From Epiperipatus broadwayi (lineage: Eukaryota > Onychophora > Udeonychophora > Euonychophora > Peripatidae), in contig JAQFVV010000150.1 in the NCBI GenBank assembly GCA_028023455.1, positions 2,115,550 to 2,179,549 of the forward strand: 64,000 nucleotides of DNA, in the 5' to 3' direction. The stretch's first letter is position 1, and the number at the start of each line of letters is the position of its first letter. The notes beneath the pieces are model-generated. The model saw only the letters and a program-made list of their open reading frames with translations, did not search any database and had not been told where the DNA came from. This document shows, one piece after another, positions 11,286-22,883 of the stretch. A program made the translations under genes and the position numbers.

Positions 11286-11734
11286 GAGATCATGCTCGTA
11301 AAAAAATACTATGGAAAAATTGCATTTTGCTTTTAAGCAATTACTATTATTAATTTTAAAACTATTTTAAATAACCTATTATAGATTTATTATATCATTT
11401 ATGTATTGTTAACAATAGCTCTAATGTTATATACTAGAAGCAAAATTGTTCATTGAATTCTAGAATGTAATCTCAATCAAATAATCAGATTAGTTTCTGT
11501 TTATTGACCTTATCATTGAGAGATTTGGATTGTACATATATATTTAGCAATCATATTTACTTTTTTTATATTATTGAAGTAGTTTGGTTGACTTGAAAGA
11601 TTTGAACCCAATCTAATCTAACAGGAGTGTCTGCTATAATGATCTAACATGAGGTCAGCCCTATAGTAAATAATAACTGGATGCGTTTTTGAGTTTTTTG
11701 TAAATATACAAAACAATAATCATATAATAGCTGA

Positions 11735-12020
11735 AATGCACAGGCTTATATATACCTGTATCTATATATGTAATAGACAGGGTATGAGCACAGACTTTCA
11801 CATGACCCACCACTATCCACACTATCTCATAACACTGATACACTTGAACACACATATGTTGAAAAGATAAATAATCACCAATATACGTATTTCATGCTAA
11901 ACCAGCAATCATCAGTTGGTCCAGATTACCATCTCTACACATATATGCTACAAGTGCTCAGATATATATTATGATAGCAAATCCTCCTACTTTAATGGAC
12001 AGGCTTCAATCTACTCCAAA
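11735..12020 (-). repeat. SINE-like family A copy
   Basis: On the minus strand it contains CCAACTGATGATTGCTGGTT, then TAGCATGAAATACG, ACATATGTGTGTTCAAG and a tail of TATA-rich sequence. This copy keeps both hammerhead core words, CTGATGA and GAAA. Confidence 0.8.
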
Positions 12021-12534
12021 TATGGGTTAGAAGAAATGCATGATTTTGTTGGTATGTATTATTCGTTAATGGAGATTGAAGATGCTTACAATCAATATTT
12101 AACTAAGATTATTTAAACTATATAGTTGCTGATTTACTGATATATTTATATAATTATATCACATCTATGCTTAATGCTGAAAATGGTTTAATGTTATATT
12201 TAATGGTTTTTTAAATATTTTCTTCATATATGAAATAGCATTAGTATTATGTTTAATTTACTGTTCAACTATTCAAAGAAATGTGTGAATAGAGATTATT
12301 GGTTGGATGTGGTTGTCCAATCCAGTGGTCACTAACATCTAGTGTCTTGTAATTACTTACAAATGTAATAGATAACTATAGAGTGAATTAATGCTCTTGT
12401 TGGGTTCAAAGAATCACATGGTGCATTGTTTGGTATATACCAGCATTCTGAGAAATTGAAATAAGTGTAGATTTTAAAATTTGGAAATGTATATTAATAA
12501 TAAAAATAGTACTTTATACGTTAATAATATTTTA

Positions 12535-12760
12535 TTAGTCATTCATTAGACTAAACGTTATCCAATAAAGAATACAATTTTGGCAGCATAATTTTCACTA
12601 CACCACTCTCACGCAAGATAAGGATTGGTTTCTTTTCATTTTTAACACCTTGTGGATAGACGTAATCATAAACATATGAGAAAATACATGTGAAAAAGAT
12701 TCCTCCACAAAGTATTAAAAGTGGATATAAACTAGTCCCTTTCTTGCATGAGAGTAGTGT
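12535..12760 (-). repeat. Dispersed repeat family F
   Basis: It matches 63780-63970 in the same orientation: TTTTATTAGTCATTCA, CACTACACCACTCTCACGCA and CATTTTTAACAC are shared. It matches 120-290 in reverse. No coding content. Confidence 0.75.
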
Positions 12761-12891
12761 GGTCAAAATTAAATTACAGAAATATTAATACTTTATATAT
12801 GTCCCATACATTTAACCCATAATGACATCCAAAGATAGTTATTTTATTTTTTGTATCTGAATTGTAATAAAAATAAAAAAAATACTTTTTT

Positions 12892-12970
12892 TTTTTTTCT
12901 ATGTCAAAGCGAACCCGGGCCAGCTGCTTGGAAGGCAGCTATGCTAACCGCTAAGCCACCAACGCTTGAC
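12892..12970 (-). mobile_element. tRNA-Gly(TCC)-derived SINE/retropseudogene with poly(A) and target duplication
   Basis: On the minus strand the sequence reads GCGTTGGTGGCTTAGCGGTT, then CATAGCTGCCTTCCAAGCAG, CTGGCCCGGGTTCGCTTTG. The first 60 bases are very close to animal tRNA-Gly with anticodon TCC, but the T-arm and acceptor 3' half are replaced by a short tail and about 15 A. AAAAAGTATTTTTTTT-type sequence flanks both sides as a target duplication. Confidence 0.82.
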
Positions 12971-15334
12971 TTAAAAAAAAAATACTTTTTATAATAAATT
13001 AATAAATGATTTCCCATTTTTAATCGCTTATCACAAGCTTTCATATCTTAAAATTAGTTTCTAAAATGCATTTTTGTAATAATAATAAACTTATAATGAT
13101 ACATACCTTTTATTGATTATGCTTCTATATATAAATCCAATCTACTTTTATTTTTTATTTATGTTACTATAATATATTTGTCAGGCCGTTAATTTTTTTA
13201 AAAAATATTTAATTTTGAATCATTTAGCATGAAAACAATTAGGAACAAAATTCATACAAAGTTTTCTTTCTGGAGCTTAATGATTCCATTATTAATTATC
13301 CTTAATAACATATTTAATCTGATTGTATTTTTACTTCAGTCTTTAAGGCGTCTTCGCTGCCAAAAATAATATCAATTATTTCCTCTTCAGATTATTTGTT
13401 ATTATTTTGTAAGTTTAATTTAATATCAATGATATAATTGTTTGATTAAAAAATTAATTTTATCACTAATATATAGCTATTAGTTATATCTATTGCAGAG
13501 AAGGCAGAATCAGATAAATTAGAACGTTCTGGATTTGCCAAAAGGAAGTTGTTATCATTATTAGCCAAGTAAAAAGGTTGATTTTTTTTAGATAAATCAG
13601 AATTTGAGCAATTATTTTTACCGGTTTCAAATTGATTTTGAAAAGTTAATAATAGCATCGGAAAATTATTTTCTAACTAGACATCATACAAATAATTAAA
13701 AACGTTTAAAAAGTTTTATTAAAGTAGAATTAAACTAAATTGACTTTACCAAAGTCTATTCCACGTCAAGGATTTTTTTAACATATATATATAAATTGAA
13801 GAAGAATATTACATTTCATCAAGAAATGAAATTATTGCTGATTTTCTGAGCACCTATTTTTTTGTAGTGAAAGATGGATAACTAATTAGATATATTATTT
13901 AATTTGATAACATCTATTAAAATTAAGATGGGATTTTATTTAGCATATATTTATTTATACAACTTAATCATTAAGTACTTAAATTTTTCTCTGTATCTAT
14001 TGATTAGACAATCATTAATTATGTGATTCATGATTTGTCTTTGAACCATAGATACATAGTTCAGAGGCAGAAAGGCAGTTAAATTTCATTTCTGAAAGAC
14101 TGATTGCAATAATGAAGACCGTGATTTTAAATCTATTAATGAGACCCCAGATGTGACTACGGAAATAAAATCTATCTGGATTTTCTATCTGTTACATAAA
14201 AAATACTTTGAACCTCACATATAGTTCATTTTTACATCATAATTATTTGGTTGTTTGAAGGGATTCGTGATTGAGAACTCATGAATAGGATTTTAATTTT
14301 AATAGAATCATGAGATATTAGTGTCATGTATTTATAGTTTTTTAAATACATTTTCTGTGTTTAAGCTATTAAATAGATGAGCTAATAATTAAAAAAAACA
14401 TCATAAAAGAATTTGAAGAGATTCCAACTAGAAGAGAGTTTTTCATTAGTGTGTCTATTAAGTCCTTCAGTTTTGCTGCTGCATGTCTAAATTTGACAAT
14501 CATTTACTATTGTAGCACAGGTTCTTTGTATTTTTCAGTGTCATTATAAATCAGAAGTTGGTAAATTTTATTTCTGGAGTAAATAAGTGCAATGACCATT
14601 GATAGTTCTAAATCTATTGATAAAACTAATAATATCTAGGAATGTTAGATACATTTGTATTGAATCTGGAAAAAAAATTTATTTGAAGCTTCACATGAAA
14701 ATTTAATTTTTAATCATAAACATAATTTTTCAGCTGTTTGAAAACATTCTTTGTTGAATATAAAGAACAAACCCTCGATTAAGACATATATTGATTGGTT
14801 TACATAATTAACTATATTGAAAAAGTCTTTTCAACAACTTTTCATAGAAAAACAACAAAAAAAATATATTTCTCTATTGATAAATAGTGAGTGTTTAGAG
14901 AGATGCTTCATTTTTTCTTAACCTTTTGTCTAGATGCTATTTACTAACCAATAGTAGATGTTTCACTGGATTATCTATGTACTTGGTAAGTTAAGAAGAA
15001 AAGCTTTTAAACTTCATTAAAATGTAAAAGTATATTTACCTAACCTAAATTCAAGATTGTAAAATTAGAAATGATTACCTACAATAAATGCGCTAATTAT
15101 GGTGTGATTCCAAACACCAGGTCTTACTCAATTTTTTTTTATTGAACAATAAAATAAAATATTAGATCAGATTATGTTAAAGAAACATTGAGAAAATGTT
15201 TAATGACTTTAAACAGGAAATTTATATATACTTTAGGCATAATTTTTGTTAACATGTTTGTGGAAAAAGATTTGTAACAGAGAACTTACATTCTAGAATA
15301 AAGTATATCATTTAAAGAAATCAATGCCATTGTT
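12971..15334. other. A+T-rich, probably intronic or intergenic
   Basis: No reading frame beyond chance. The 70-codon frame at 13446-13658 has no recognisable content. Confidence 0.55.
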
Positions 15335-15660
15335 GATGTGATGTGATACACTATGACTTCTTCTCCTTCCTTGGATTCAGGAATTTCTCTGCCACTGTGC
15401 CCAGAGAAACCTGTTAGCCACTTTATCTTCCCTTTTCTTTCCCCATTCTAAGTTTTTCCCATACTCTTCTCTATCATGCTCCATACCATTTCCACAACAT
15501 TATCTCTGTCAACTTTACCACCTTTATATCTAAATATTCCTACTCTTTTTCCAAACCCTTGCATAAAAAACAAAGCACCCACTTTCTGTATAATCACTAT
15601 ATTTATATTTATTCTCCCACAACTTTTCTATTTGTACCCTTTCTGCTTGTGGTAAACAAA
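15335..15660 (-). pseudogene. 5'-truncated LINE tail (same family)
   Basis: The minus strand carries the last part of ORF2 and the 3' UTR of the same LINE, aligning to roughly 33890-34170. Its terminal ATCACATC repeats are at the left end (about 15336-15352). Only about 320 bp are present. Confidence 0.78.
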
Positions 15661-16098
15661 GTACCATCTGATGCAAGTTTGAAATGATACTAGATGGAAG
15701 TGTTTGTTAAATCCATATCCAACATTATTCTACCTACATTCTTAAACAGGTTTCTAATTTCTGTCATAAATCACTAAGGAGCCTAACCTGATAATTAGCA
15801 GTCTAAAGATAGGGGTAGAATATAATTAAATATTTCTTTAAAAAGTATTACAATCTAATGTCTATCAATTATTGAAGCTAACAATAAATAGCATCATTGG
15901 AATAAAATAGATAGAATTTTATCCTTAAAAGTATTCTATATATTTTGGGATGTGTGTGTGTTTTTTGTTTTTTTTTGCTTTTTTAATAAGTAGTTATGTA
16001 GGACTCCCACTTTTAGTACAAATTTAAGGAGGAGACAATAGCTTAAAAAATAATAAAAAAATTTATGAAGACATATTGATTCATTTCTATTAAAATGG

Positions 16099-16201
16099 TT
16101 TTTCTTTCATGGGTCATAGCATTGGCTGGGAAGTGAACCCGCTAACCCGGGACAACTGCTTGTAAGGAGGCTGTGCTGACCCCTCAACCACCAACACTTG
16201 A
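16099..16201 (-). mobile_element. tRNA-Gly-derived SINE with 12-bp target duplication
   Basis: The element is bounded by the direct repeat CTATTAAAATGG at 16087-16098 and 16202-16213. The minus strand reads AGTGTTGGTGGTTGAGGGGT, then CAGCACAGCCTCCTTACAAG, with GGGTTCACTTCCC as B-box region, and ends in CTATGACCCATGAAAG. It belongs with the 12.9- and 63.3-kb copies. It lies about 140 bp upstream of the splice acceptor of the only host exon. Confidence 0.85.
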
Positions 16202-16340
16202 CTATTAAAATGGATTTTTAAACTTAAAAACACCATTTTTGATCTGTTATTGTCATTACCAAATATAAAATTGTACTTTACTTTTTAACTATGCTAATAA
16301 TGTAATGTTATGCATCTTTAATTTCTTTTTTTTTATTTAG

Positions 16341-16479
16341 TTGCAAAGATTTGTCCCAAAGATGAAAGTAAAAGTCTGACAGATCCTGAAAATATTTATG
16401 AATGTGATGATAGTAAGGAATGTTGCATGGAGTATGCCATAGAAGCCTGCTGTGATAACACTGCTGCTACAGATGCCAT
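16341..16479 (+). CDS. Internal coding exon of a cysteine-rich, possibly VOPP1/WBP1-like membrane protein (partial gene)
   Basis: A pyrimidine-rich tract ending in TTTAG precedes base 16341 and a consensus donor GTAAGT starts at 16480. The 139-bp exon enters in phase 2 bases of a split codon, then reads 45 uninterrupted codons, and leaves 2 bases (AT) of the next codon. The peptide starts AKICPKDESK and contains YECDDSKECC and EACCDNT. That gives Cys-Pro, then Y-x-C, then two CC pairs within 35 residues. This spacing recalls the extracellular cysteine cluster of VOPP1/WBP1-type small single-pass proteins with C-terminal PPxY motifs, but no transmembrane or PPxY exon could be found here, so the family call is inference. 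Codon use and G+C are clearly higher than the surroundings. Flanking exons (signal peptide upstream, membrane segment downstream) must lie in long introns or outside the window. Confidence 0.7.
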
Positions 16480-16889
16480 GTAAGTAACTTTTTCTAATGC
16501 AGAATATATTGATTTATCTTGCTCCTTTTTATAATTTATTTTTCTAAACAATTTTGTACATTGGTAGATTTTAGCTAAGAGCTGAATGTTTCAGAGAAAA
16601 GTAAAAAAAAAATCTTATTGATCTGTTAAGTGTTAGACTGACATTTTGATGCTTAAATGCTTGAACAGTTAAGATATGACTTTTTTCATTTTAATATACA
16701 AGTTATCAAAAATTACTAATATTGCTGCATTTTAACGTTTTTATGTATTTATTTTACTTACACACTCATGTATAGATGCATCATCTGAAACATATGCATG
16801 AAGTGTAAGCAGTTTGTTTTCATTAAGGTCCTATATCTGAGGAGTCAGAGTGACTTAAAGTCAACATGGGTATGACAATAATATTGGCA

Positions 16890-17200
16890 TCAACAAGGGA
16901 TTTGAGTGCTCCATCTTCAGACGAGTTGGTGCATGGAGAATCGTGAAGCTTGTCCATTAAAGTTTGAAGATTTGCTGTCTTAATATAAACAGAGCACTGA
17001 TTGAATTTATGTGTGGAAGACAGTGAACTGAACTAACTGCTGAATGCTAGTTCAGCATGAAATACATATATTGGAGATCATTTATTTTTTTCACGTGTAT
17101 GTGGTCATGTGTATCAGTTGTATAAGATGGAGTGCATAACTGTAGGAAGCTTGAAAGTATATGTTTAAGTCCCTTCTAATTTTTAAGTTAAATAGAATTT
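16890..17200 (+). repeat. SINE-like family A copy with upstream segment
   Basis: It includes the upstream segment (CCATTAAAGTTTGAAGATT), the core region (CTGCTGA in place of CTGATGA, then GCATGAAATACATATATTGG) and the GTGTATCAG region. It lies in the intron after the 16.3-kb exon. Confidence 0.75.
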
Positions 17201-18529
17201 ATCAACTTAAATCATACCTGTAAGCTAGCACTCATGTTATCTCTGTGCTAACTCAAATAAAATAAATGAATGCAAACCAATGCTAGAAAGTTTCACCAGT
17301 GCTACATGTATTTTGAAACCCAAAGTCTGAATCCCTGCAACTTAGCTAAAAAGACATCATCTTATCTAACAAGTTTCAAGTTCTTTAGTATATTGATTTC
17401 ATGATTACTCTAAATATAAGTGCTAATTTAAATAAGTTTATATTTTAAAAGTTATATTTGAGGTTAATATTATCCATTCTTTTGATTCATTTTTATATAG
17501 TTATATTTGGATTTTTTAATAAGATATGTTTGTATAATAGACTTTAAGATCTAAGTTTATTTAATTTTGCACTTATAATAATCATGGAATCAATATACTT
17601 AAGAACTTGCTATTTATTATACAAGAGGATTTCCTTTTATTTAAATTGCCATGATTCAAAGTTTGAGTTTTTAAATATAGGTGGCACTGTTGAAACGTTC
17701 AAGCATTAGTTCATATTCATTTATTATGCATATATTTTTATTACTTACAGCTTATTCATGTTATATAAGTTTGAGATTAATAAATGATCTGCAAAAAGAA
17801 TTTAATTTTAATGCACCATTTGGTAAAATTCATTTTAATTAAATCACACCATCATTAGGAGTTCTATAGGTTAAGATCTCATAATAAGTCTATTAGTTCA
17901 TTACCTCTGTAATCTAGGTTAATGTTTATGGTAAATTTAGGAGATTTTTTCAGCTATCTAAGAAATTTACAAATAAAATAAATTTTTGTCAGTTAATTAA
18001 CTGTCTTATTACCAGCTAAATAAATTATCCAATATTATTTAGTTTCGAAGTCTATTATATTTTTATCTGGATATGAAAGTTTCTGAGAATAATTAGAATC
18101 ATTAAAAGAAATATCAATATTCTGACTATATCTCAAAAACGTGATTAAAATATAGTAGTTAACTTTTCATTTCTGCTGAAGAAAATATTTACTCAAAGAA
18201 ACACCGACCGTACATGATCATTTTTTCTTAATGACAATTTATTATTGATTTCTATAAAAATGTTAACAAAATATATACATATATGTATATTAAATTAAAT
18301 ATATCAATTCACAATTAACTCACTATCCAAAATTAAATTATAAATATGTTACTGTCTAATGCAAAATAACATTTCAAATTGCAAATATATATACATATAT
18401 ATTATTCTATCTTCCCATAAATCCAATTCACATTCTAATTATTTTTAATAATGAAAAACTTTTAAATGAGATATTTATTTTATATAACACTATGTTTTTA
18501 TAAATGGTAATAGTAATAACCAGCCATTA

Positions 18530-18605
18530 AGCTAATGCACATGCACTTTGTGGATTTTTAACTATAAATGAATATGCTCACTTCCAAACACAAGATAAAG
18601 ATCTT
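18530..18605 (+). repeat. Fragment shared with 32.87 kb
   Basis: AGCTAATGCACATGCACTTT and AATGAATATGCTCACTTCCA match 32865-32925. Confidence 0.6.
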
Positions 18606-19534
18606 TATTAAAAGAAATTTATATATATATTTTCTTTTTAAAGAAAGCAACATTAGCCTGCCAGCTCATATATATTTTTATAGTCTGTATTTCTTTCTTG
18701 AATATATAATGCAGAACTAAAATATTTATTCTTTACTTTTAGAATTTTCACTTTTTCCTTTAAACCCTTACTAATTTAATCTATATATAATTTTTTACAA
18801 AAACAAAGAATCATATAAACAATTTCAGGAATAGTTTTGCTATCTTTCTTGGGATTATTCAATAAATTATTTAGAGTAGCACTCTTTCTCCATGCAATTT
18901 TTTATTTTCAAAGATTTTAATTCATCTTTAAAATTTATAAAAAGACAATTTACAAGACAAAGAAATAAAAATATTTTTTTTGTATATCATTTTTGTAATT
19001 TCTATTAAACAAAATTTATCAGAATAACCAATACTAAGATAATCTTTATACTTTTTTTAAATAGATCTATCTATTTAAAATTATTTAATTTATCTTCTCT
19101 ATAACAAAAACTCTATAAAACATTATGTCAGGCTGAAAACTATCAAGTCTAATAATGTATTTTAAATCCTTACTTTTAACAATAATGATTATTGATTAAA
19201 CTGTTATTTTTTAATCTCTTACCGTTAATAAATCTAAAAACTTTAATTGAATCCAATCCAATCCTTCTTCTTCTAAAATATATTTTATATAATAATTAAA
19301 ACTACTAAGTTTATTAAATAACTATTTCAGTTTATCTTTTTTCACTACAAATAAACAGTCATCAATATATTAAATAAACAATTCTAAATAATTCCCTCTT
19401 CCAAATATCTAATAAAAACTAAGCAAATTAATGGCAAAATAATACAAATTATCATTAACCCTTTAATTTTATAAAACCACTAAGCATCACATGATTACCA
19501 TTCTTTTATGCTTATACAAGCTGTTTAACACAGA

Positions 19535-19835
19535 AAAAAAAACTCTCCGTAGAGTAACACTACTCAGTGCAAGCCAGAGTAATTAAGAATGCCAGAAAGT
19601 TTGCGCATAACATCCCTACTAGTGCCTACTCACCCAATATCCCAGACTAGTTTCTAACTTGTGGCTTTCATCAGATCCATGGCTTCTTACCAATAAAAAC
19701 CACAGGCTAGAAACTAGTATGGAGATGTTAAATGAGTAGGCACTAGATAGGGATTTTATACACAAACCTTCCTCCATCCATTGATTACTCTGATTTTCAC
19801 TGAGTGGTGTTAATGTATGGAGAGTTTTGTCTTTG
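19535..19835. mobile_element. Foldback family G copy
   Basis: Arms CAGTGCAAGCCAGAGTAATT...CTAGTGCCTACTC and GAGTAGGCACTAG...TGATTACTCTG are inverted around about 19690. On the minus strand CTGATGA (19674-19668) is followed by AAGCCACAAGTTA and GAAAC (19654-19650), a hammerhead-like core. The other arm has AAACCACAGGCTAGAAACTA, the decayed mate. Confidence 0.75.
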
Positions 19836-20599
19836 TGTTAATGTTATAAAATTTACTATTATAAGTAAATTGCATAAGTCCTCTAATAACAAAATCAAGT
19901 TTTCAATAATATTAATTTTATTTCCAGAAAAAAGTCAATAATTGGTTATCACAGACAAAAGAATGTCTGTATTTTTTAATGAATTGGTATATATTCTTTA
20001 TATAAAAACTACCATATACATCTTAAAATTATTAATCTTATCAAAAACCTCAAAAGAAAATGAAATAGTGTCATTATCAAAATTGATAAACTCTAAAAAT
20101 ATTATTCAGCAACCTAAAAATTGCATCAATAATACTTCAAGTAACACCAAGAATAAATCCTAAAAAAAATCGTCTTTGTGGGATTTAAGATTTATAATCC
20201 ATTTTAGCTGACATAAAATCACTCAGATAGCATTGAAATATTCCAACTTATTAAACAAATTTAACTTTTCCACTTTCTTTAAAATATTTAAACTCTTTCA
20301 TTGAAAAATTTATTTTTTAACTGAACAGTTTTTTTATTGGTCAAGTGAATTAAAATTGTATAACTTTTGATTGCTCAATTAACAAAATCAGCAGTAAAAA
20401 TATACTCATCTATTAATATTATATTTGTTTTAGTTTCATTTGTAAAAAGTATATTAATAATTTGTCAGATTATGAAAGTGAATGAAAGTTTTTTTTTCAA
20501 AAATAAATTTCTATTTATAATTATAAAAATATTTGATAGTGGAAGACCTAAAAAGAAAGTTTGTAACAAATGAGAAAGTGCTGCAGATGACATTGATTT

Positions 20600-21040
20600 C
20601 TTTCTCACTTTACATTAGTGTAAAAGTAAAGAATTTTTTTACTAAAATCTTATTATTTTTCTTAAATAATGGTATTTTTAGCATATTTTACCAAAATACA
20701 TTATAATATGTAAATAAATGCCAACAAAATACTCTAAATTATTTATTTTTACTTGAAAATCAAATAAAGTGCTTGGGGCAGTGAAAATTGTTGACAGGTG
20801 ACAACATTGTTGTTAGCAGTGTTTTCTTTTTCAATTTATGTTCATGTAAAAGTAAAGAATTTTTTTACTAAAATCTTACTAATTTTCTAAAATAATTATA
20901 TTTTCAGCATATTTTATGAAAATAATTTATAATATGTATGAAAAATAATTAAAAAAAACCTTCTGAAACACACATTTTCATTTTGAAAATCAAAACAAAG
21001 AAGTTGGAATGGTGAAAATTATTGACAGGTTTTACTCTTC
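20600..21040 (+). repeat. Tandem duplication, ~228-bp period
   Basis: TAAAAGTAAAGAATTTTTTT occurs near 20620 and 20848, and ATCAAATAAAG...GTGAAAATTGTTGACAGG is mirrored in order by ATCAAAACAAAG...GTGAAAATTATTGACAGG. Confidence 0.75.
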
Positions 21041-22597
21041 CTTTAATTGAAATGTGAACCAACCAATCAGCAACTAGGAAAGCCTGCCTTCTCCCCATGT
21101 TGCAGCTTTTTATGTCAATATTGTTGATTTTTTACTTGTAAAATAATTCTATAGAGGGCAGCATCTTATGGTACTTTTAAAGCTTTAAAATAAGTGTAAA
21201 AACACTATGGTAACACAAAAACTGATGTTTTTCCAGTGACTTGAAGCTGTGTACATCAATCAATTCACAGTTGTTTCTCACAAAAAGTTTTTTTTTTTTT
21301 TAAATCAAGCTTATTTAACTTTTACTATTACTGTAAATGATTATATTTGACTTTAATAGCAGGATTTCAAATTTTGTTTGTTAACAAAAACTTTACCTTT
21401 GTTTGATTTTAAGGTTTATTACTTCATTAAGATCTTAACATTTTATGTATCTATTTTTTTTATTCATCAGATTGGATTAAATTACTATATTTCTCATTCA
21501 GCAGTTAGAGTTTAATTCATAAAAATATTAAATTAAAATAATAAGAATTGTTTTTAGTTTGTAAAGATTGAATTATTTTACATTCAGATTATTCAAGGAT
21601 AATAAAAAAATTTAAATAAAATTTATAACTGTAAAAAAGGTGAAAAATAATCACCTGCTATAAATGTAAAAGAATTATTTTTCAATCAGTTACAACTTGC
21701 AGTCATTAAATGCCATTGATTTTTCTTGACATATAAGCAATGGTAGCAATCATTATTCATTTCTCTTGACATCTTTTAAAATTTAATACATATAAATAAA
21801 AATCTAAATCTAACTTTAGTATTAATCAATATATTGTAAAAAATAATTATAAATATGTAAATAATTATGGAGAGTATATGTTTTTATTTTCAAAATCTAA
21901 TAACAAAAGAATGAATACGTAAAAGGTTTTGTAGGCATTCTCTGATACAGACAATTTGAAACTGCCAATCAGCAATGTAGGGATGGAGAATCAGCCCTTT
22001 CCAAGCACCATATAAGACAACAGTTATCTGTAAAATACTAACTTCTTCAGATTTTTTTTGAATTAAAATAATATTTCAGCACAGTTTTTATGATAAAATA
22101 CATGTAAATATCACAAAATATAGACAAGAAAGACCAAGAAATAGCAATGTAAATTTTTTTATAAAAATAGATTGAAATAAATAATGAAAAAGTTAATTTT
22201 AACTAAAATATTTAGATGTTAACAACTATTTGGTAATCCGAAGAAAAAGGCAATCCGACAATAAAAGAATGCATTGGTTCTGGTGATGCAATTTTAGAAT
22301 ATGATTTCTATTTGAAACAGCAAATTATTTTTAAGGCTAGAATTAAAAATTTTAAATCATTCCCTAAAGATTCCAGTAAGTGATGCCATTTTTCATATTG
22401 GGTTAAAGATTATATTACTTTCTGCCCACACTTTATTAAGATTATTATAGTATTTTCAGCTTAGGTATAAACTTGAAACTTTTTCAAAATTAATATATAT
22501 TGTTGTATTTTTATATTGGACTATTTCCATCATCTAATATGTGTGTTGAATGTCTTTAGAAAAGTTTAATTTTAGTTAAATATTCCAAATGTATTCA

Positions 22598-22706
22598 ACT
22601 GTTAGTAACATCACAGCAAACAGGTTAGTATATGCACCAACTGTTAGTAATATCACAGCAAACAAATGTTAGTAATATCACAGCAAACAGGTTAGTATAT
22701 GCACAA
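22598..22706 (+). repeat. Short direct repeats at the PLE end
   Basis: GTTAGTAATATCACAGCAAA occurs three times (first copy with one change) and GGTTAGTATATGCA twice in about 108 bp, just beyond the hammerhead-like motif. It looks like slippage or terminal duplication at the PLE boundary. Confidence 0.8.
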
Positions 22707-22768
22707 TGTTTCGAGAGGTATTTTTCTTCCCTCTTCTTCAGGTGTTGCTGGCCTGACCAGTGACAGTA
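22700..22768 (-). ncRNA. Hammerhead-like motif at the 3' end of the Penelope-like element
   Basis: On the minus strand a candidate cleavage triplet GTC lies at 22764-22762, followed by a small CTGG/CCAG hairpin. CTGAAGA is at 22741-22735, a five-pair stem AGAGG/CCTCT follows, then one unpaired C and GAAAC from 22712. The core words fit, but helix I is irregular and helix II has the extra base, so this is a hammerhead-like motif rather than a demonstrated ribozyme. PLEs are known to carry hammerhead motifs in their terminal repeats, and the position fits. Confidence 0.5.
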
Positions 22769-22777
22769 CTAGCATGG

Positions 22778-22858
22778 GATTCGAACCTGGGTCCTTAGAT
22801 TCTCGATTATTGAAATTTAAGGTAATGCTCTAACCAACTGAGCCATCCTGCCAAAGGC
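22778..22858 (-). other. tRNA-like Pol III promoter block (A and B boxes) next to the PLE 3' end
   Basis: On the minus strand the block contains TGGCTCAGTTGG, a perfect A box, and GGTTCGAATCC, a perfect B box, with D-stem GCTC/GAGC. Between them CCTTA pairs with TAAGG around about 20 bases, longer than a normal anticodon arm. The 5' and 3' ends do not make a full acceptor stem, so it is tRNA-derived rather than a tRNA gene. It sits between the PLE coding region and the hammerhead-like motif. Confidence 0.7.
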
Positions 22859-22883
22859 AACAGTATGTAGTAATTTCATGTAC

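Larger units (their letters stand above)
17201..22597. other. Probable intron downstream of the 16.3-kb exon, mostly featureless
   Basis: Apart from the family G copy, the 18.5-kb fragment and the 20.6-kb duplication there is only A+T-rich sequence. No further splice-bounded coding exon could be supported. Confidence 0.5.

Noticed and set aside
11916-12116. 66-codon frame on the plus strand
   Set aside because: Lies mostly in the reverse of a family A repeat; no recognisable protein.
12900-12970. Functional tRNA-Gly gene
   Set aside because: The T-arm and acceptor 3' half are missing and the sequence has a poly(A) tail and target duplication.
22778-22858. Functional tRNA gene next to the PLE
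   Set aside because: A and B boxes are good but the anticodon arm is too long and no acceptor stem forms.
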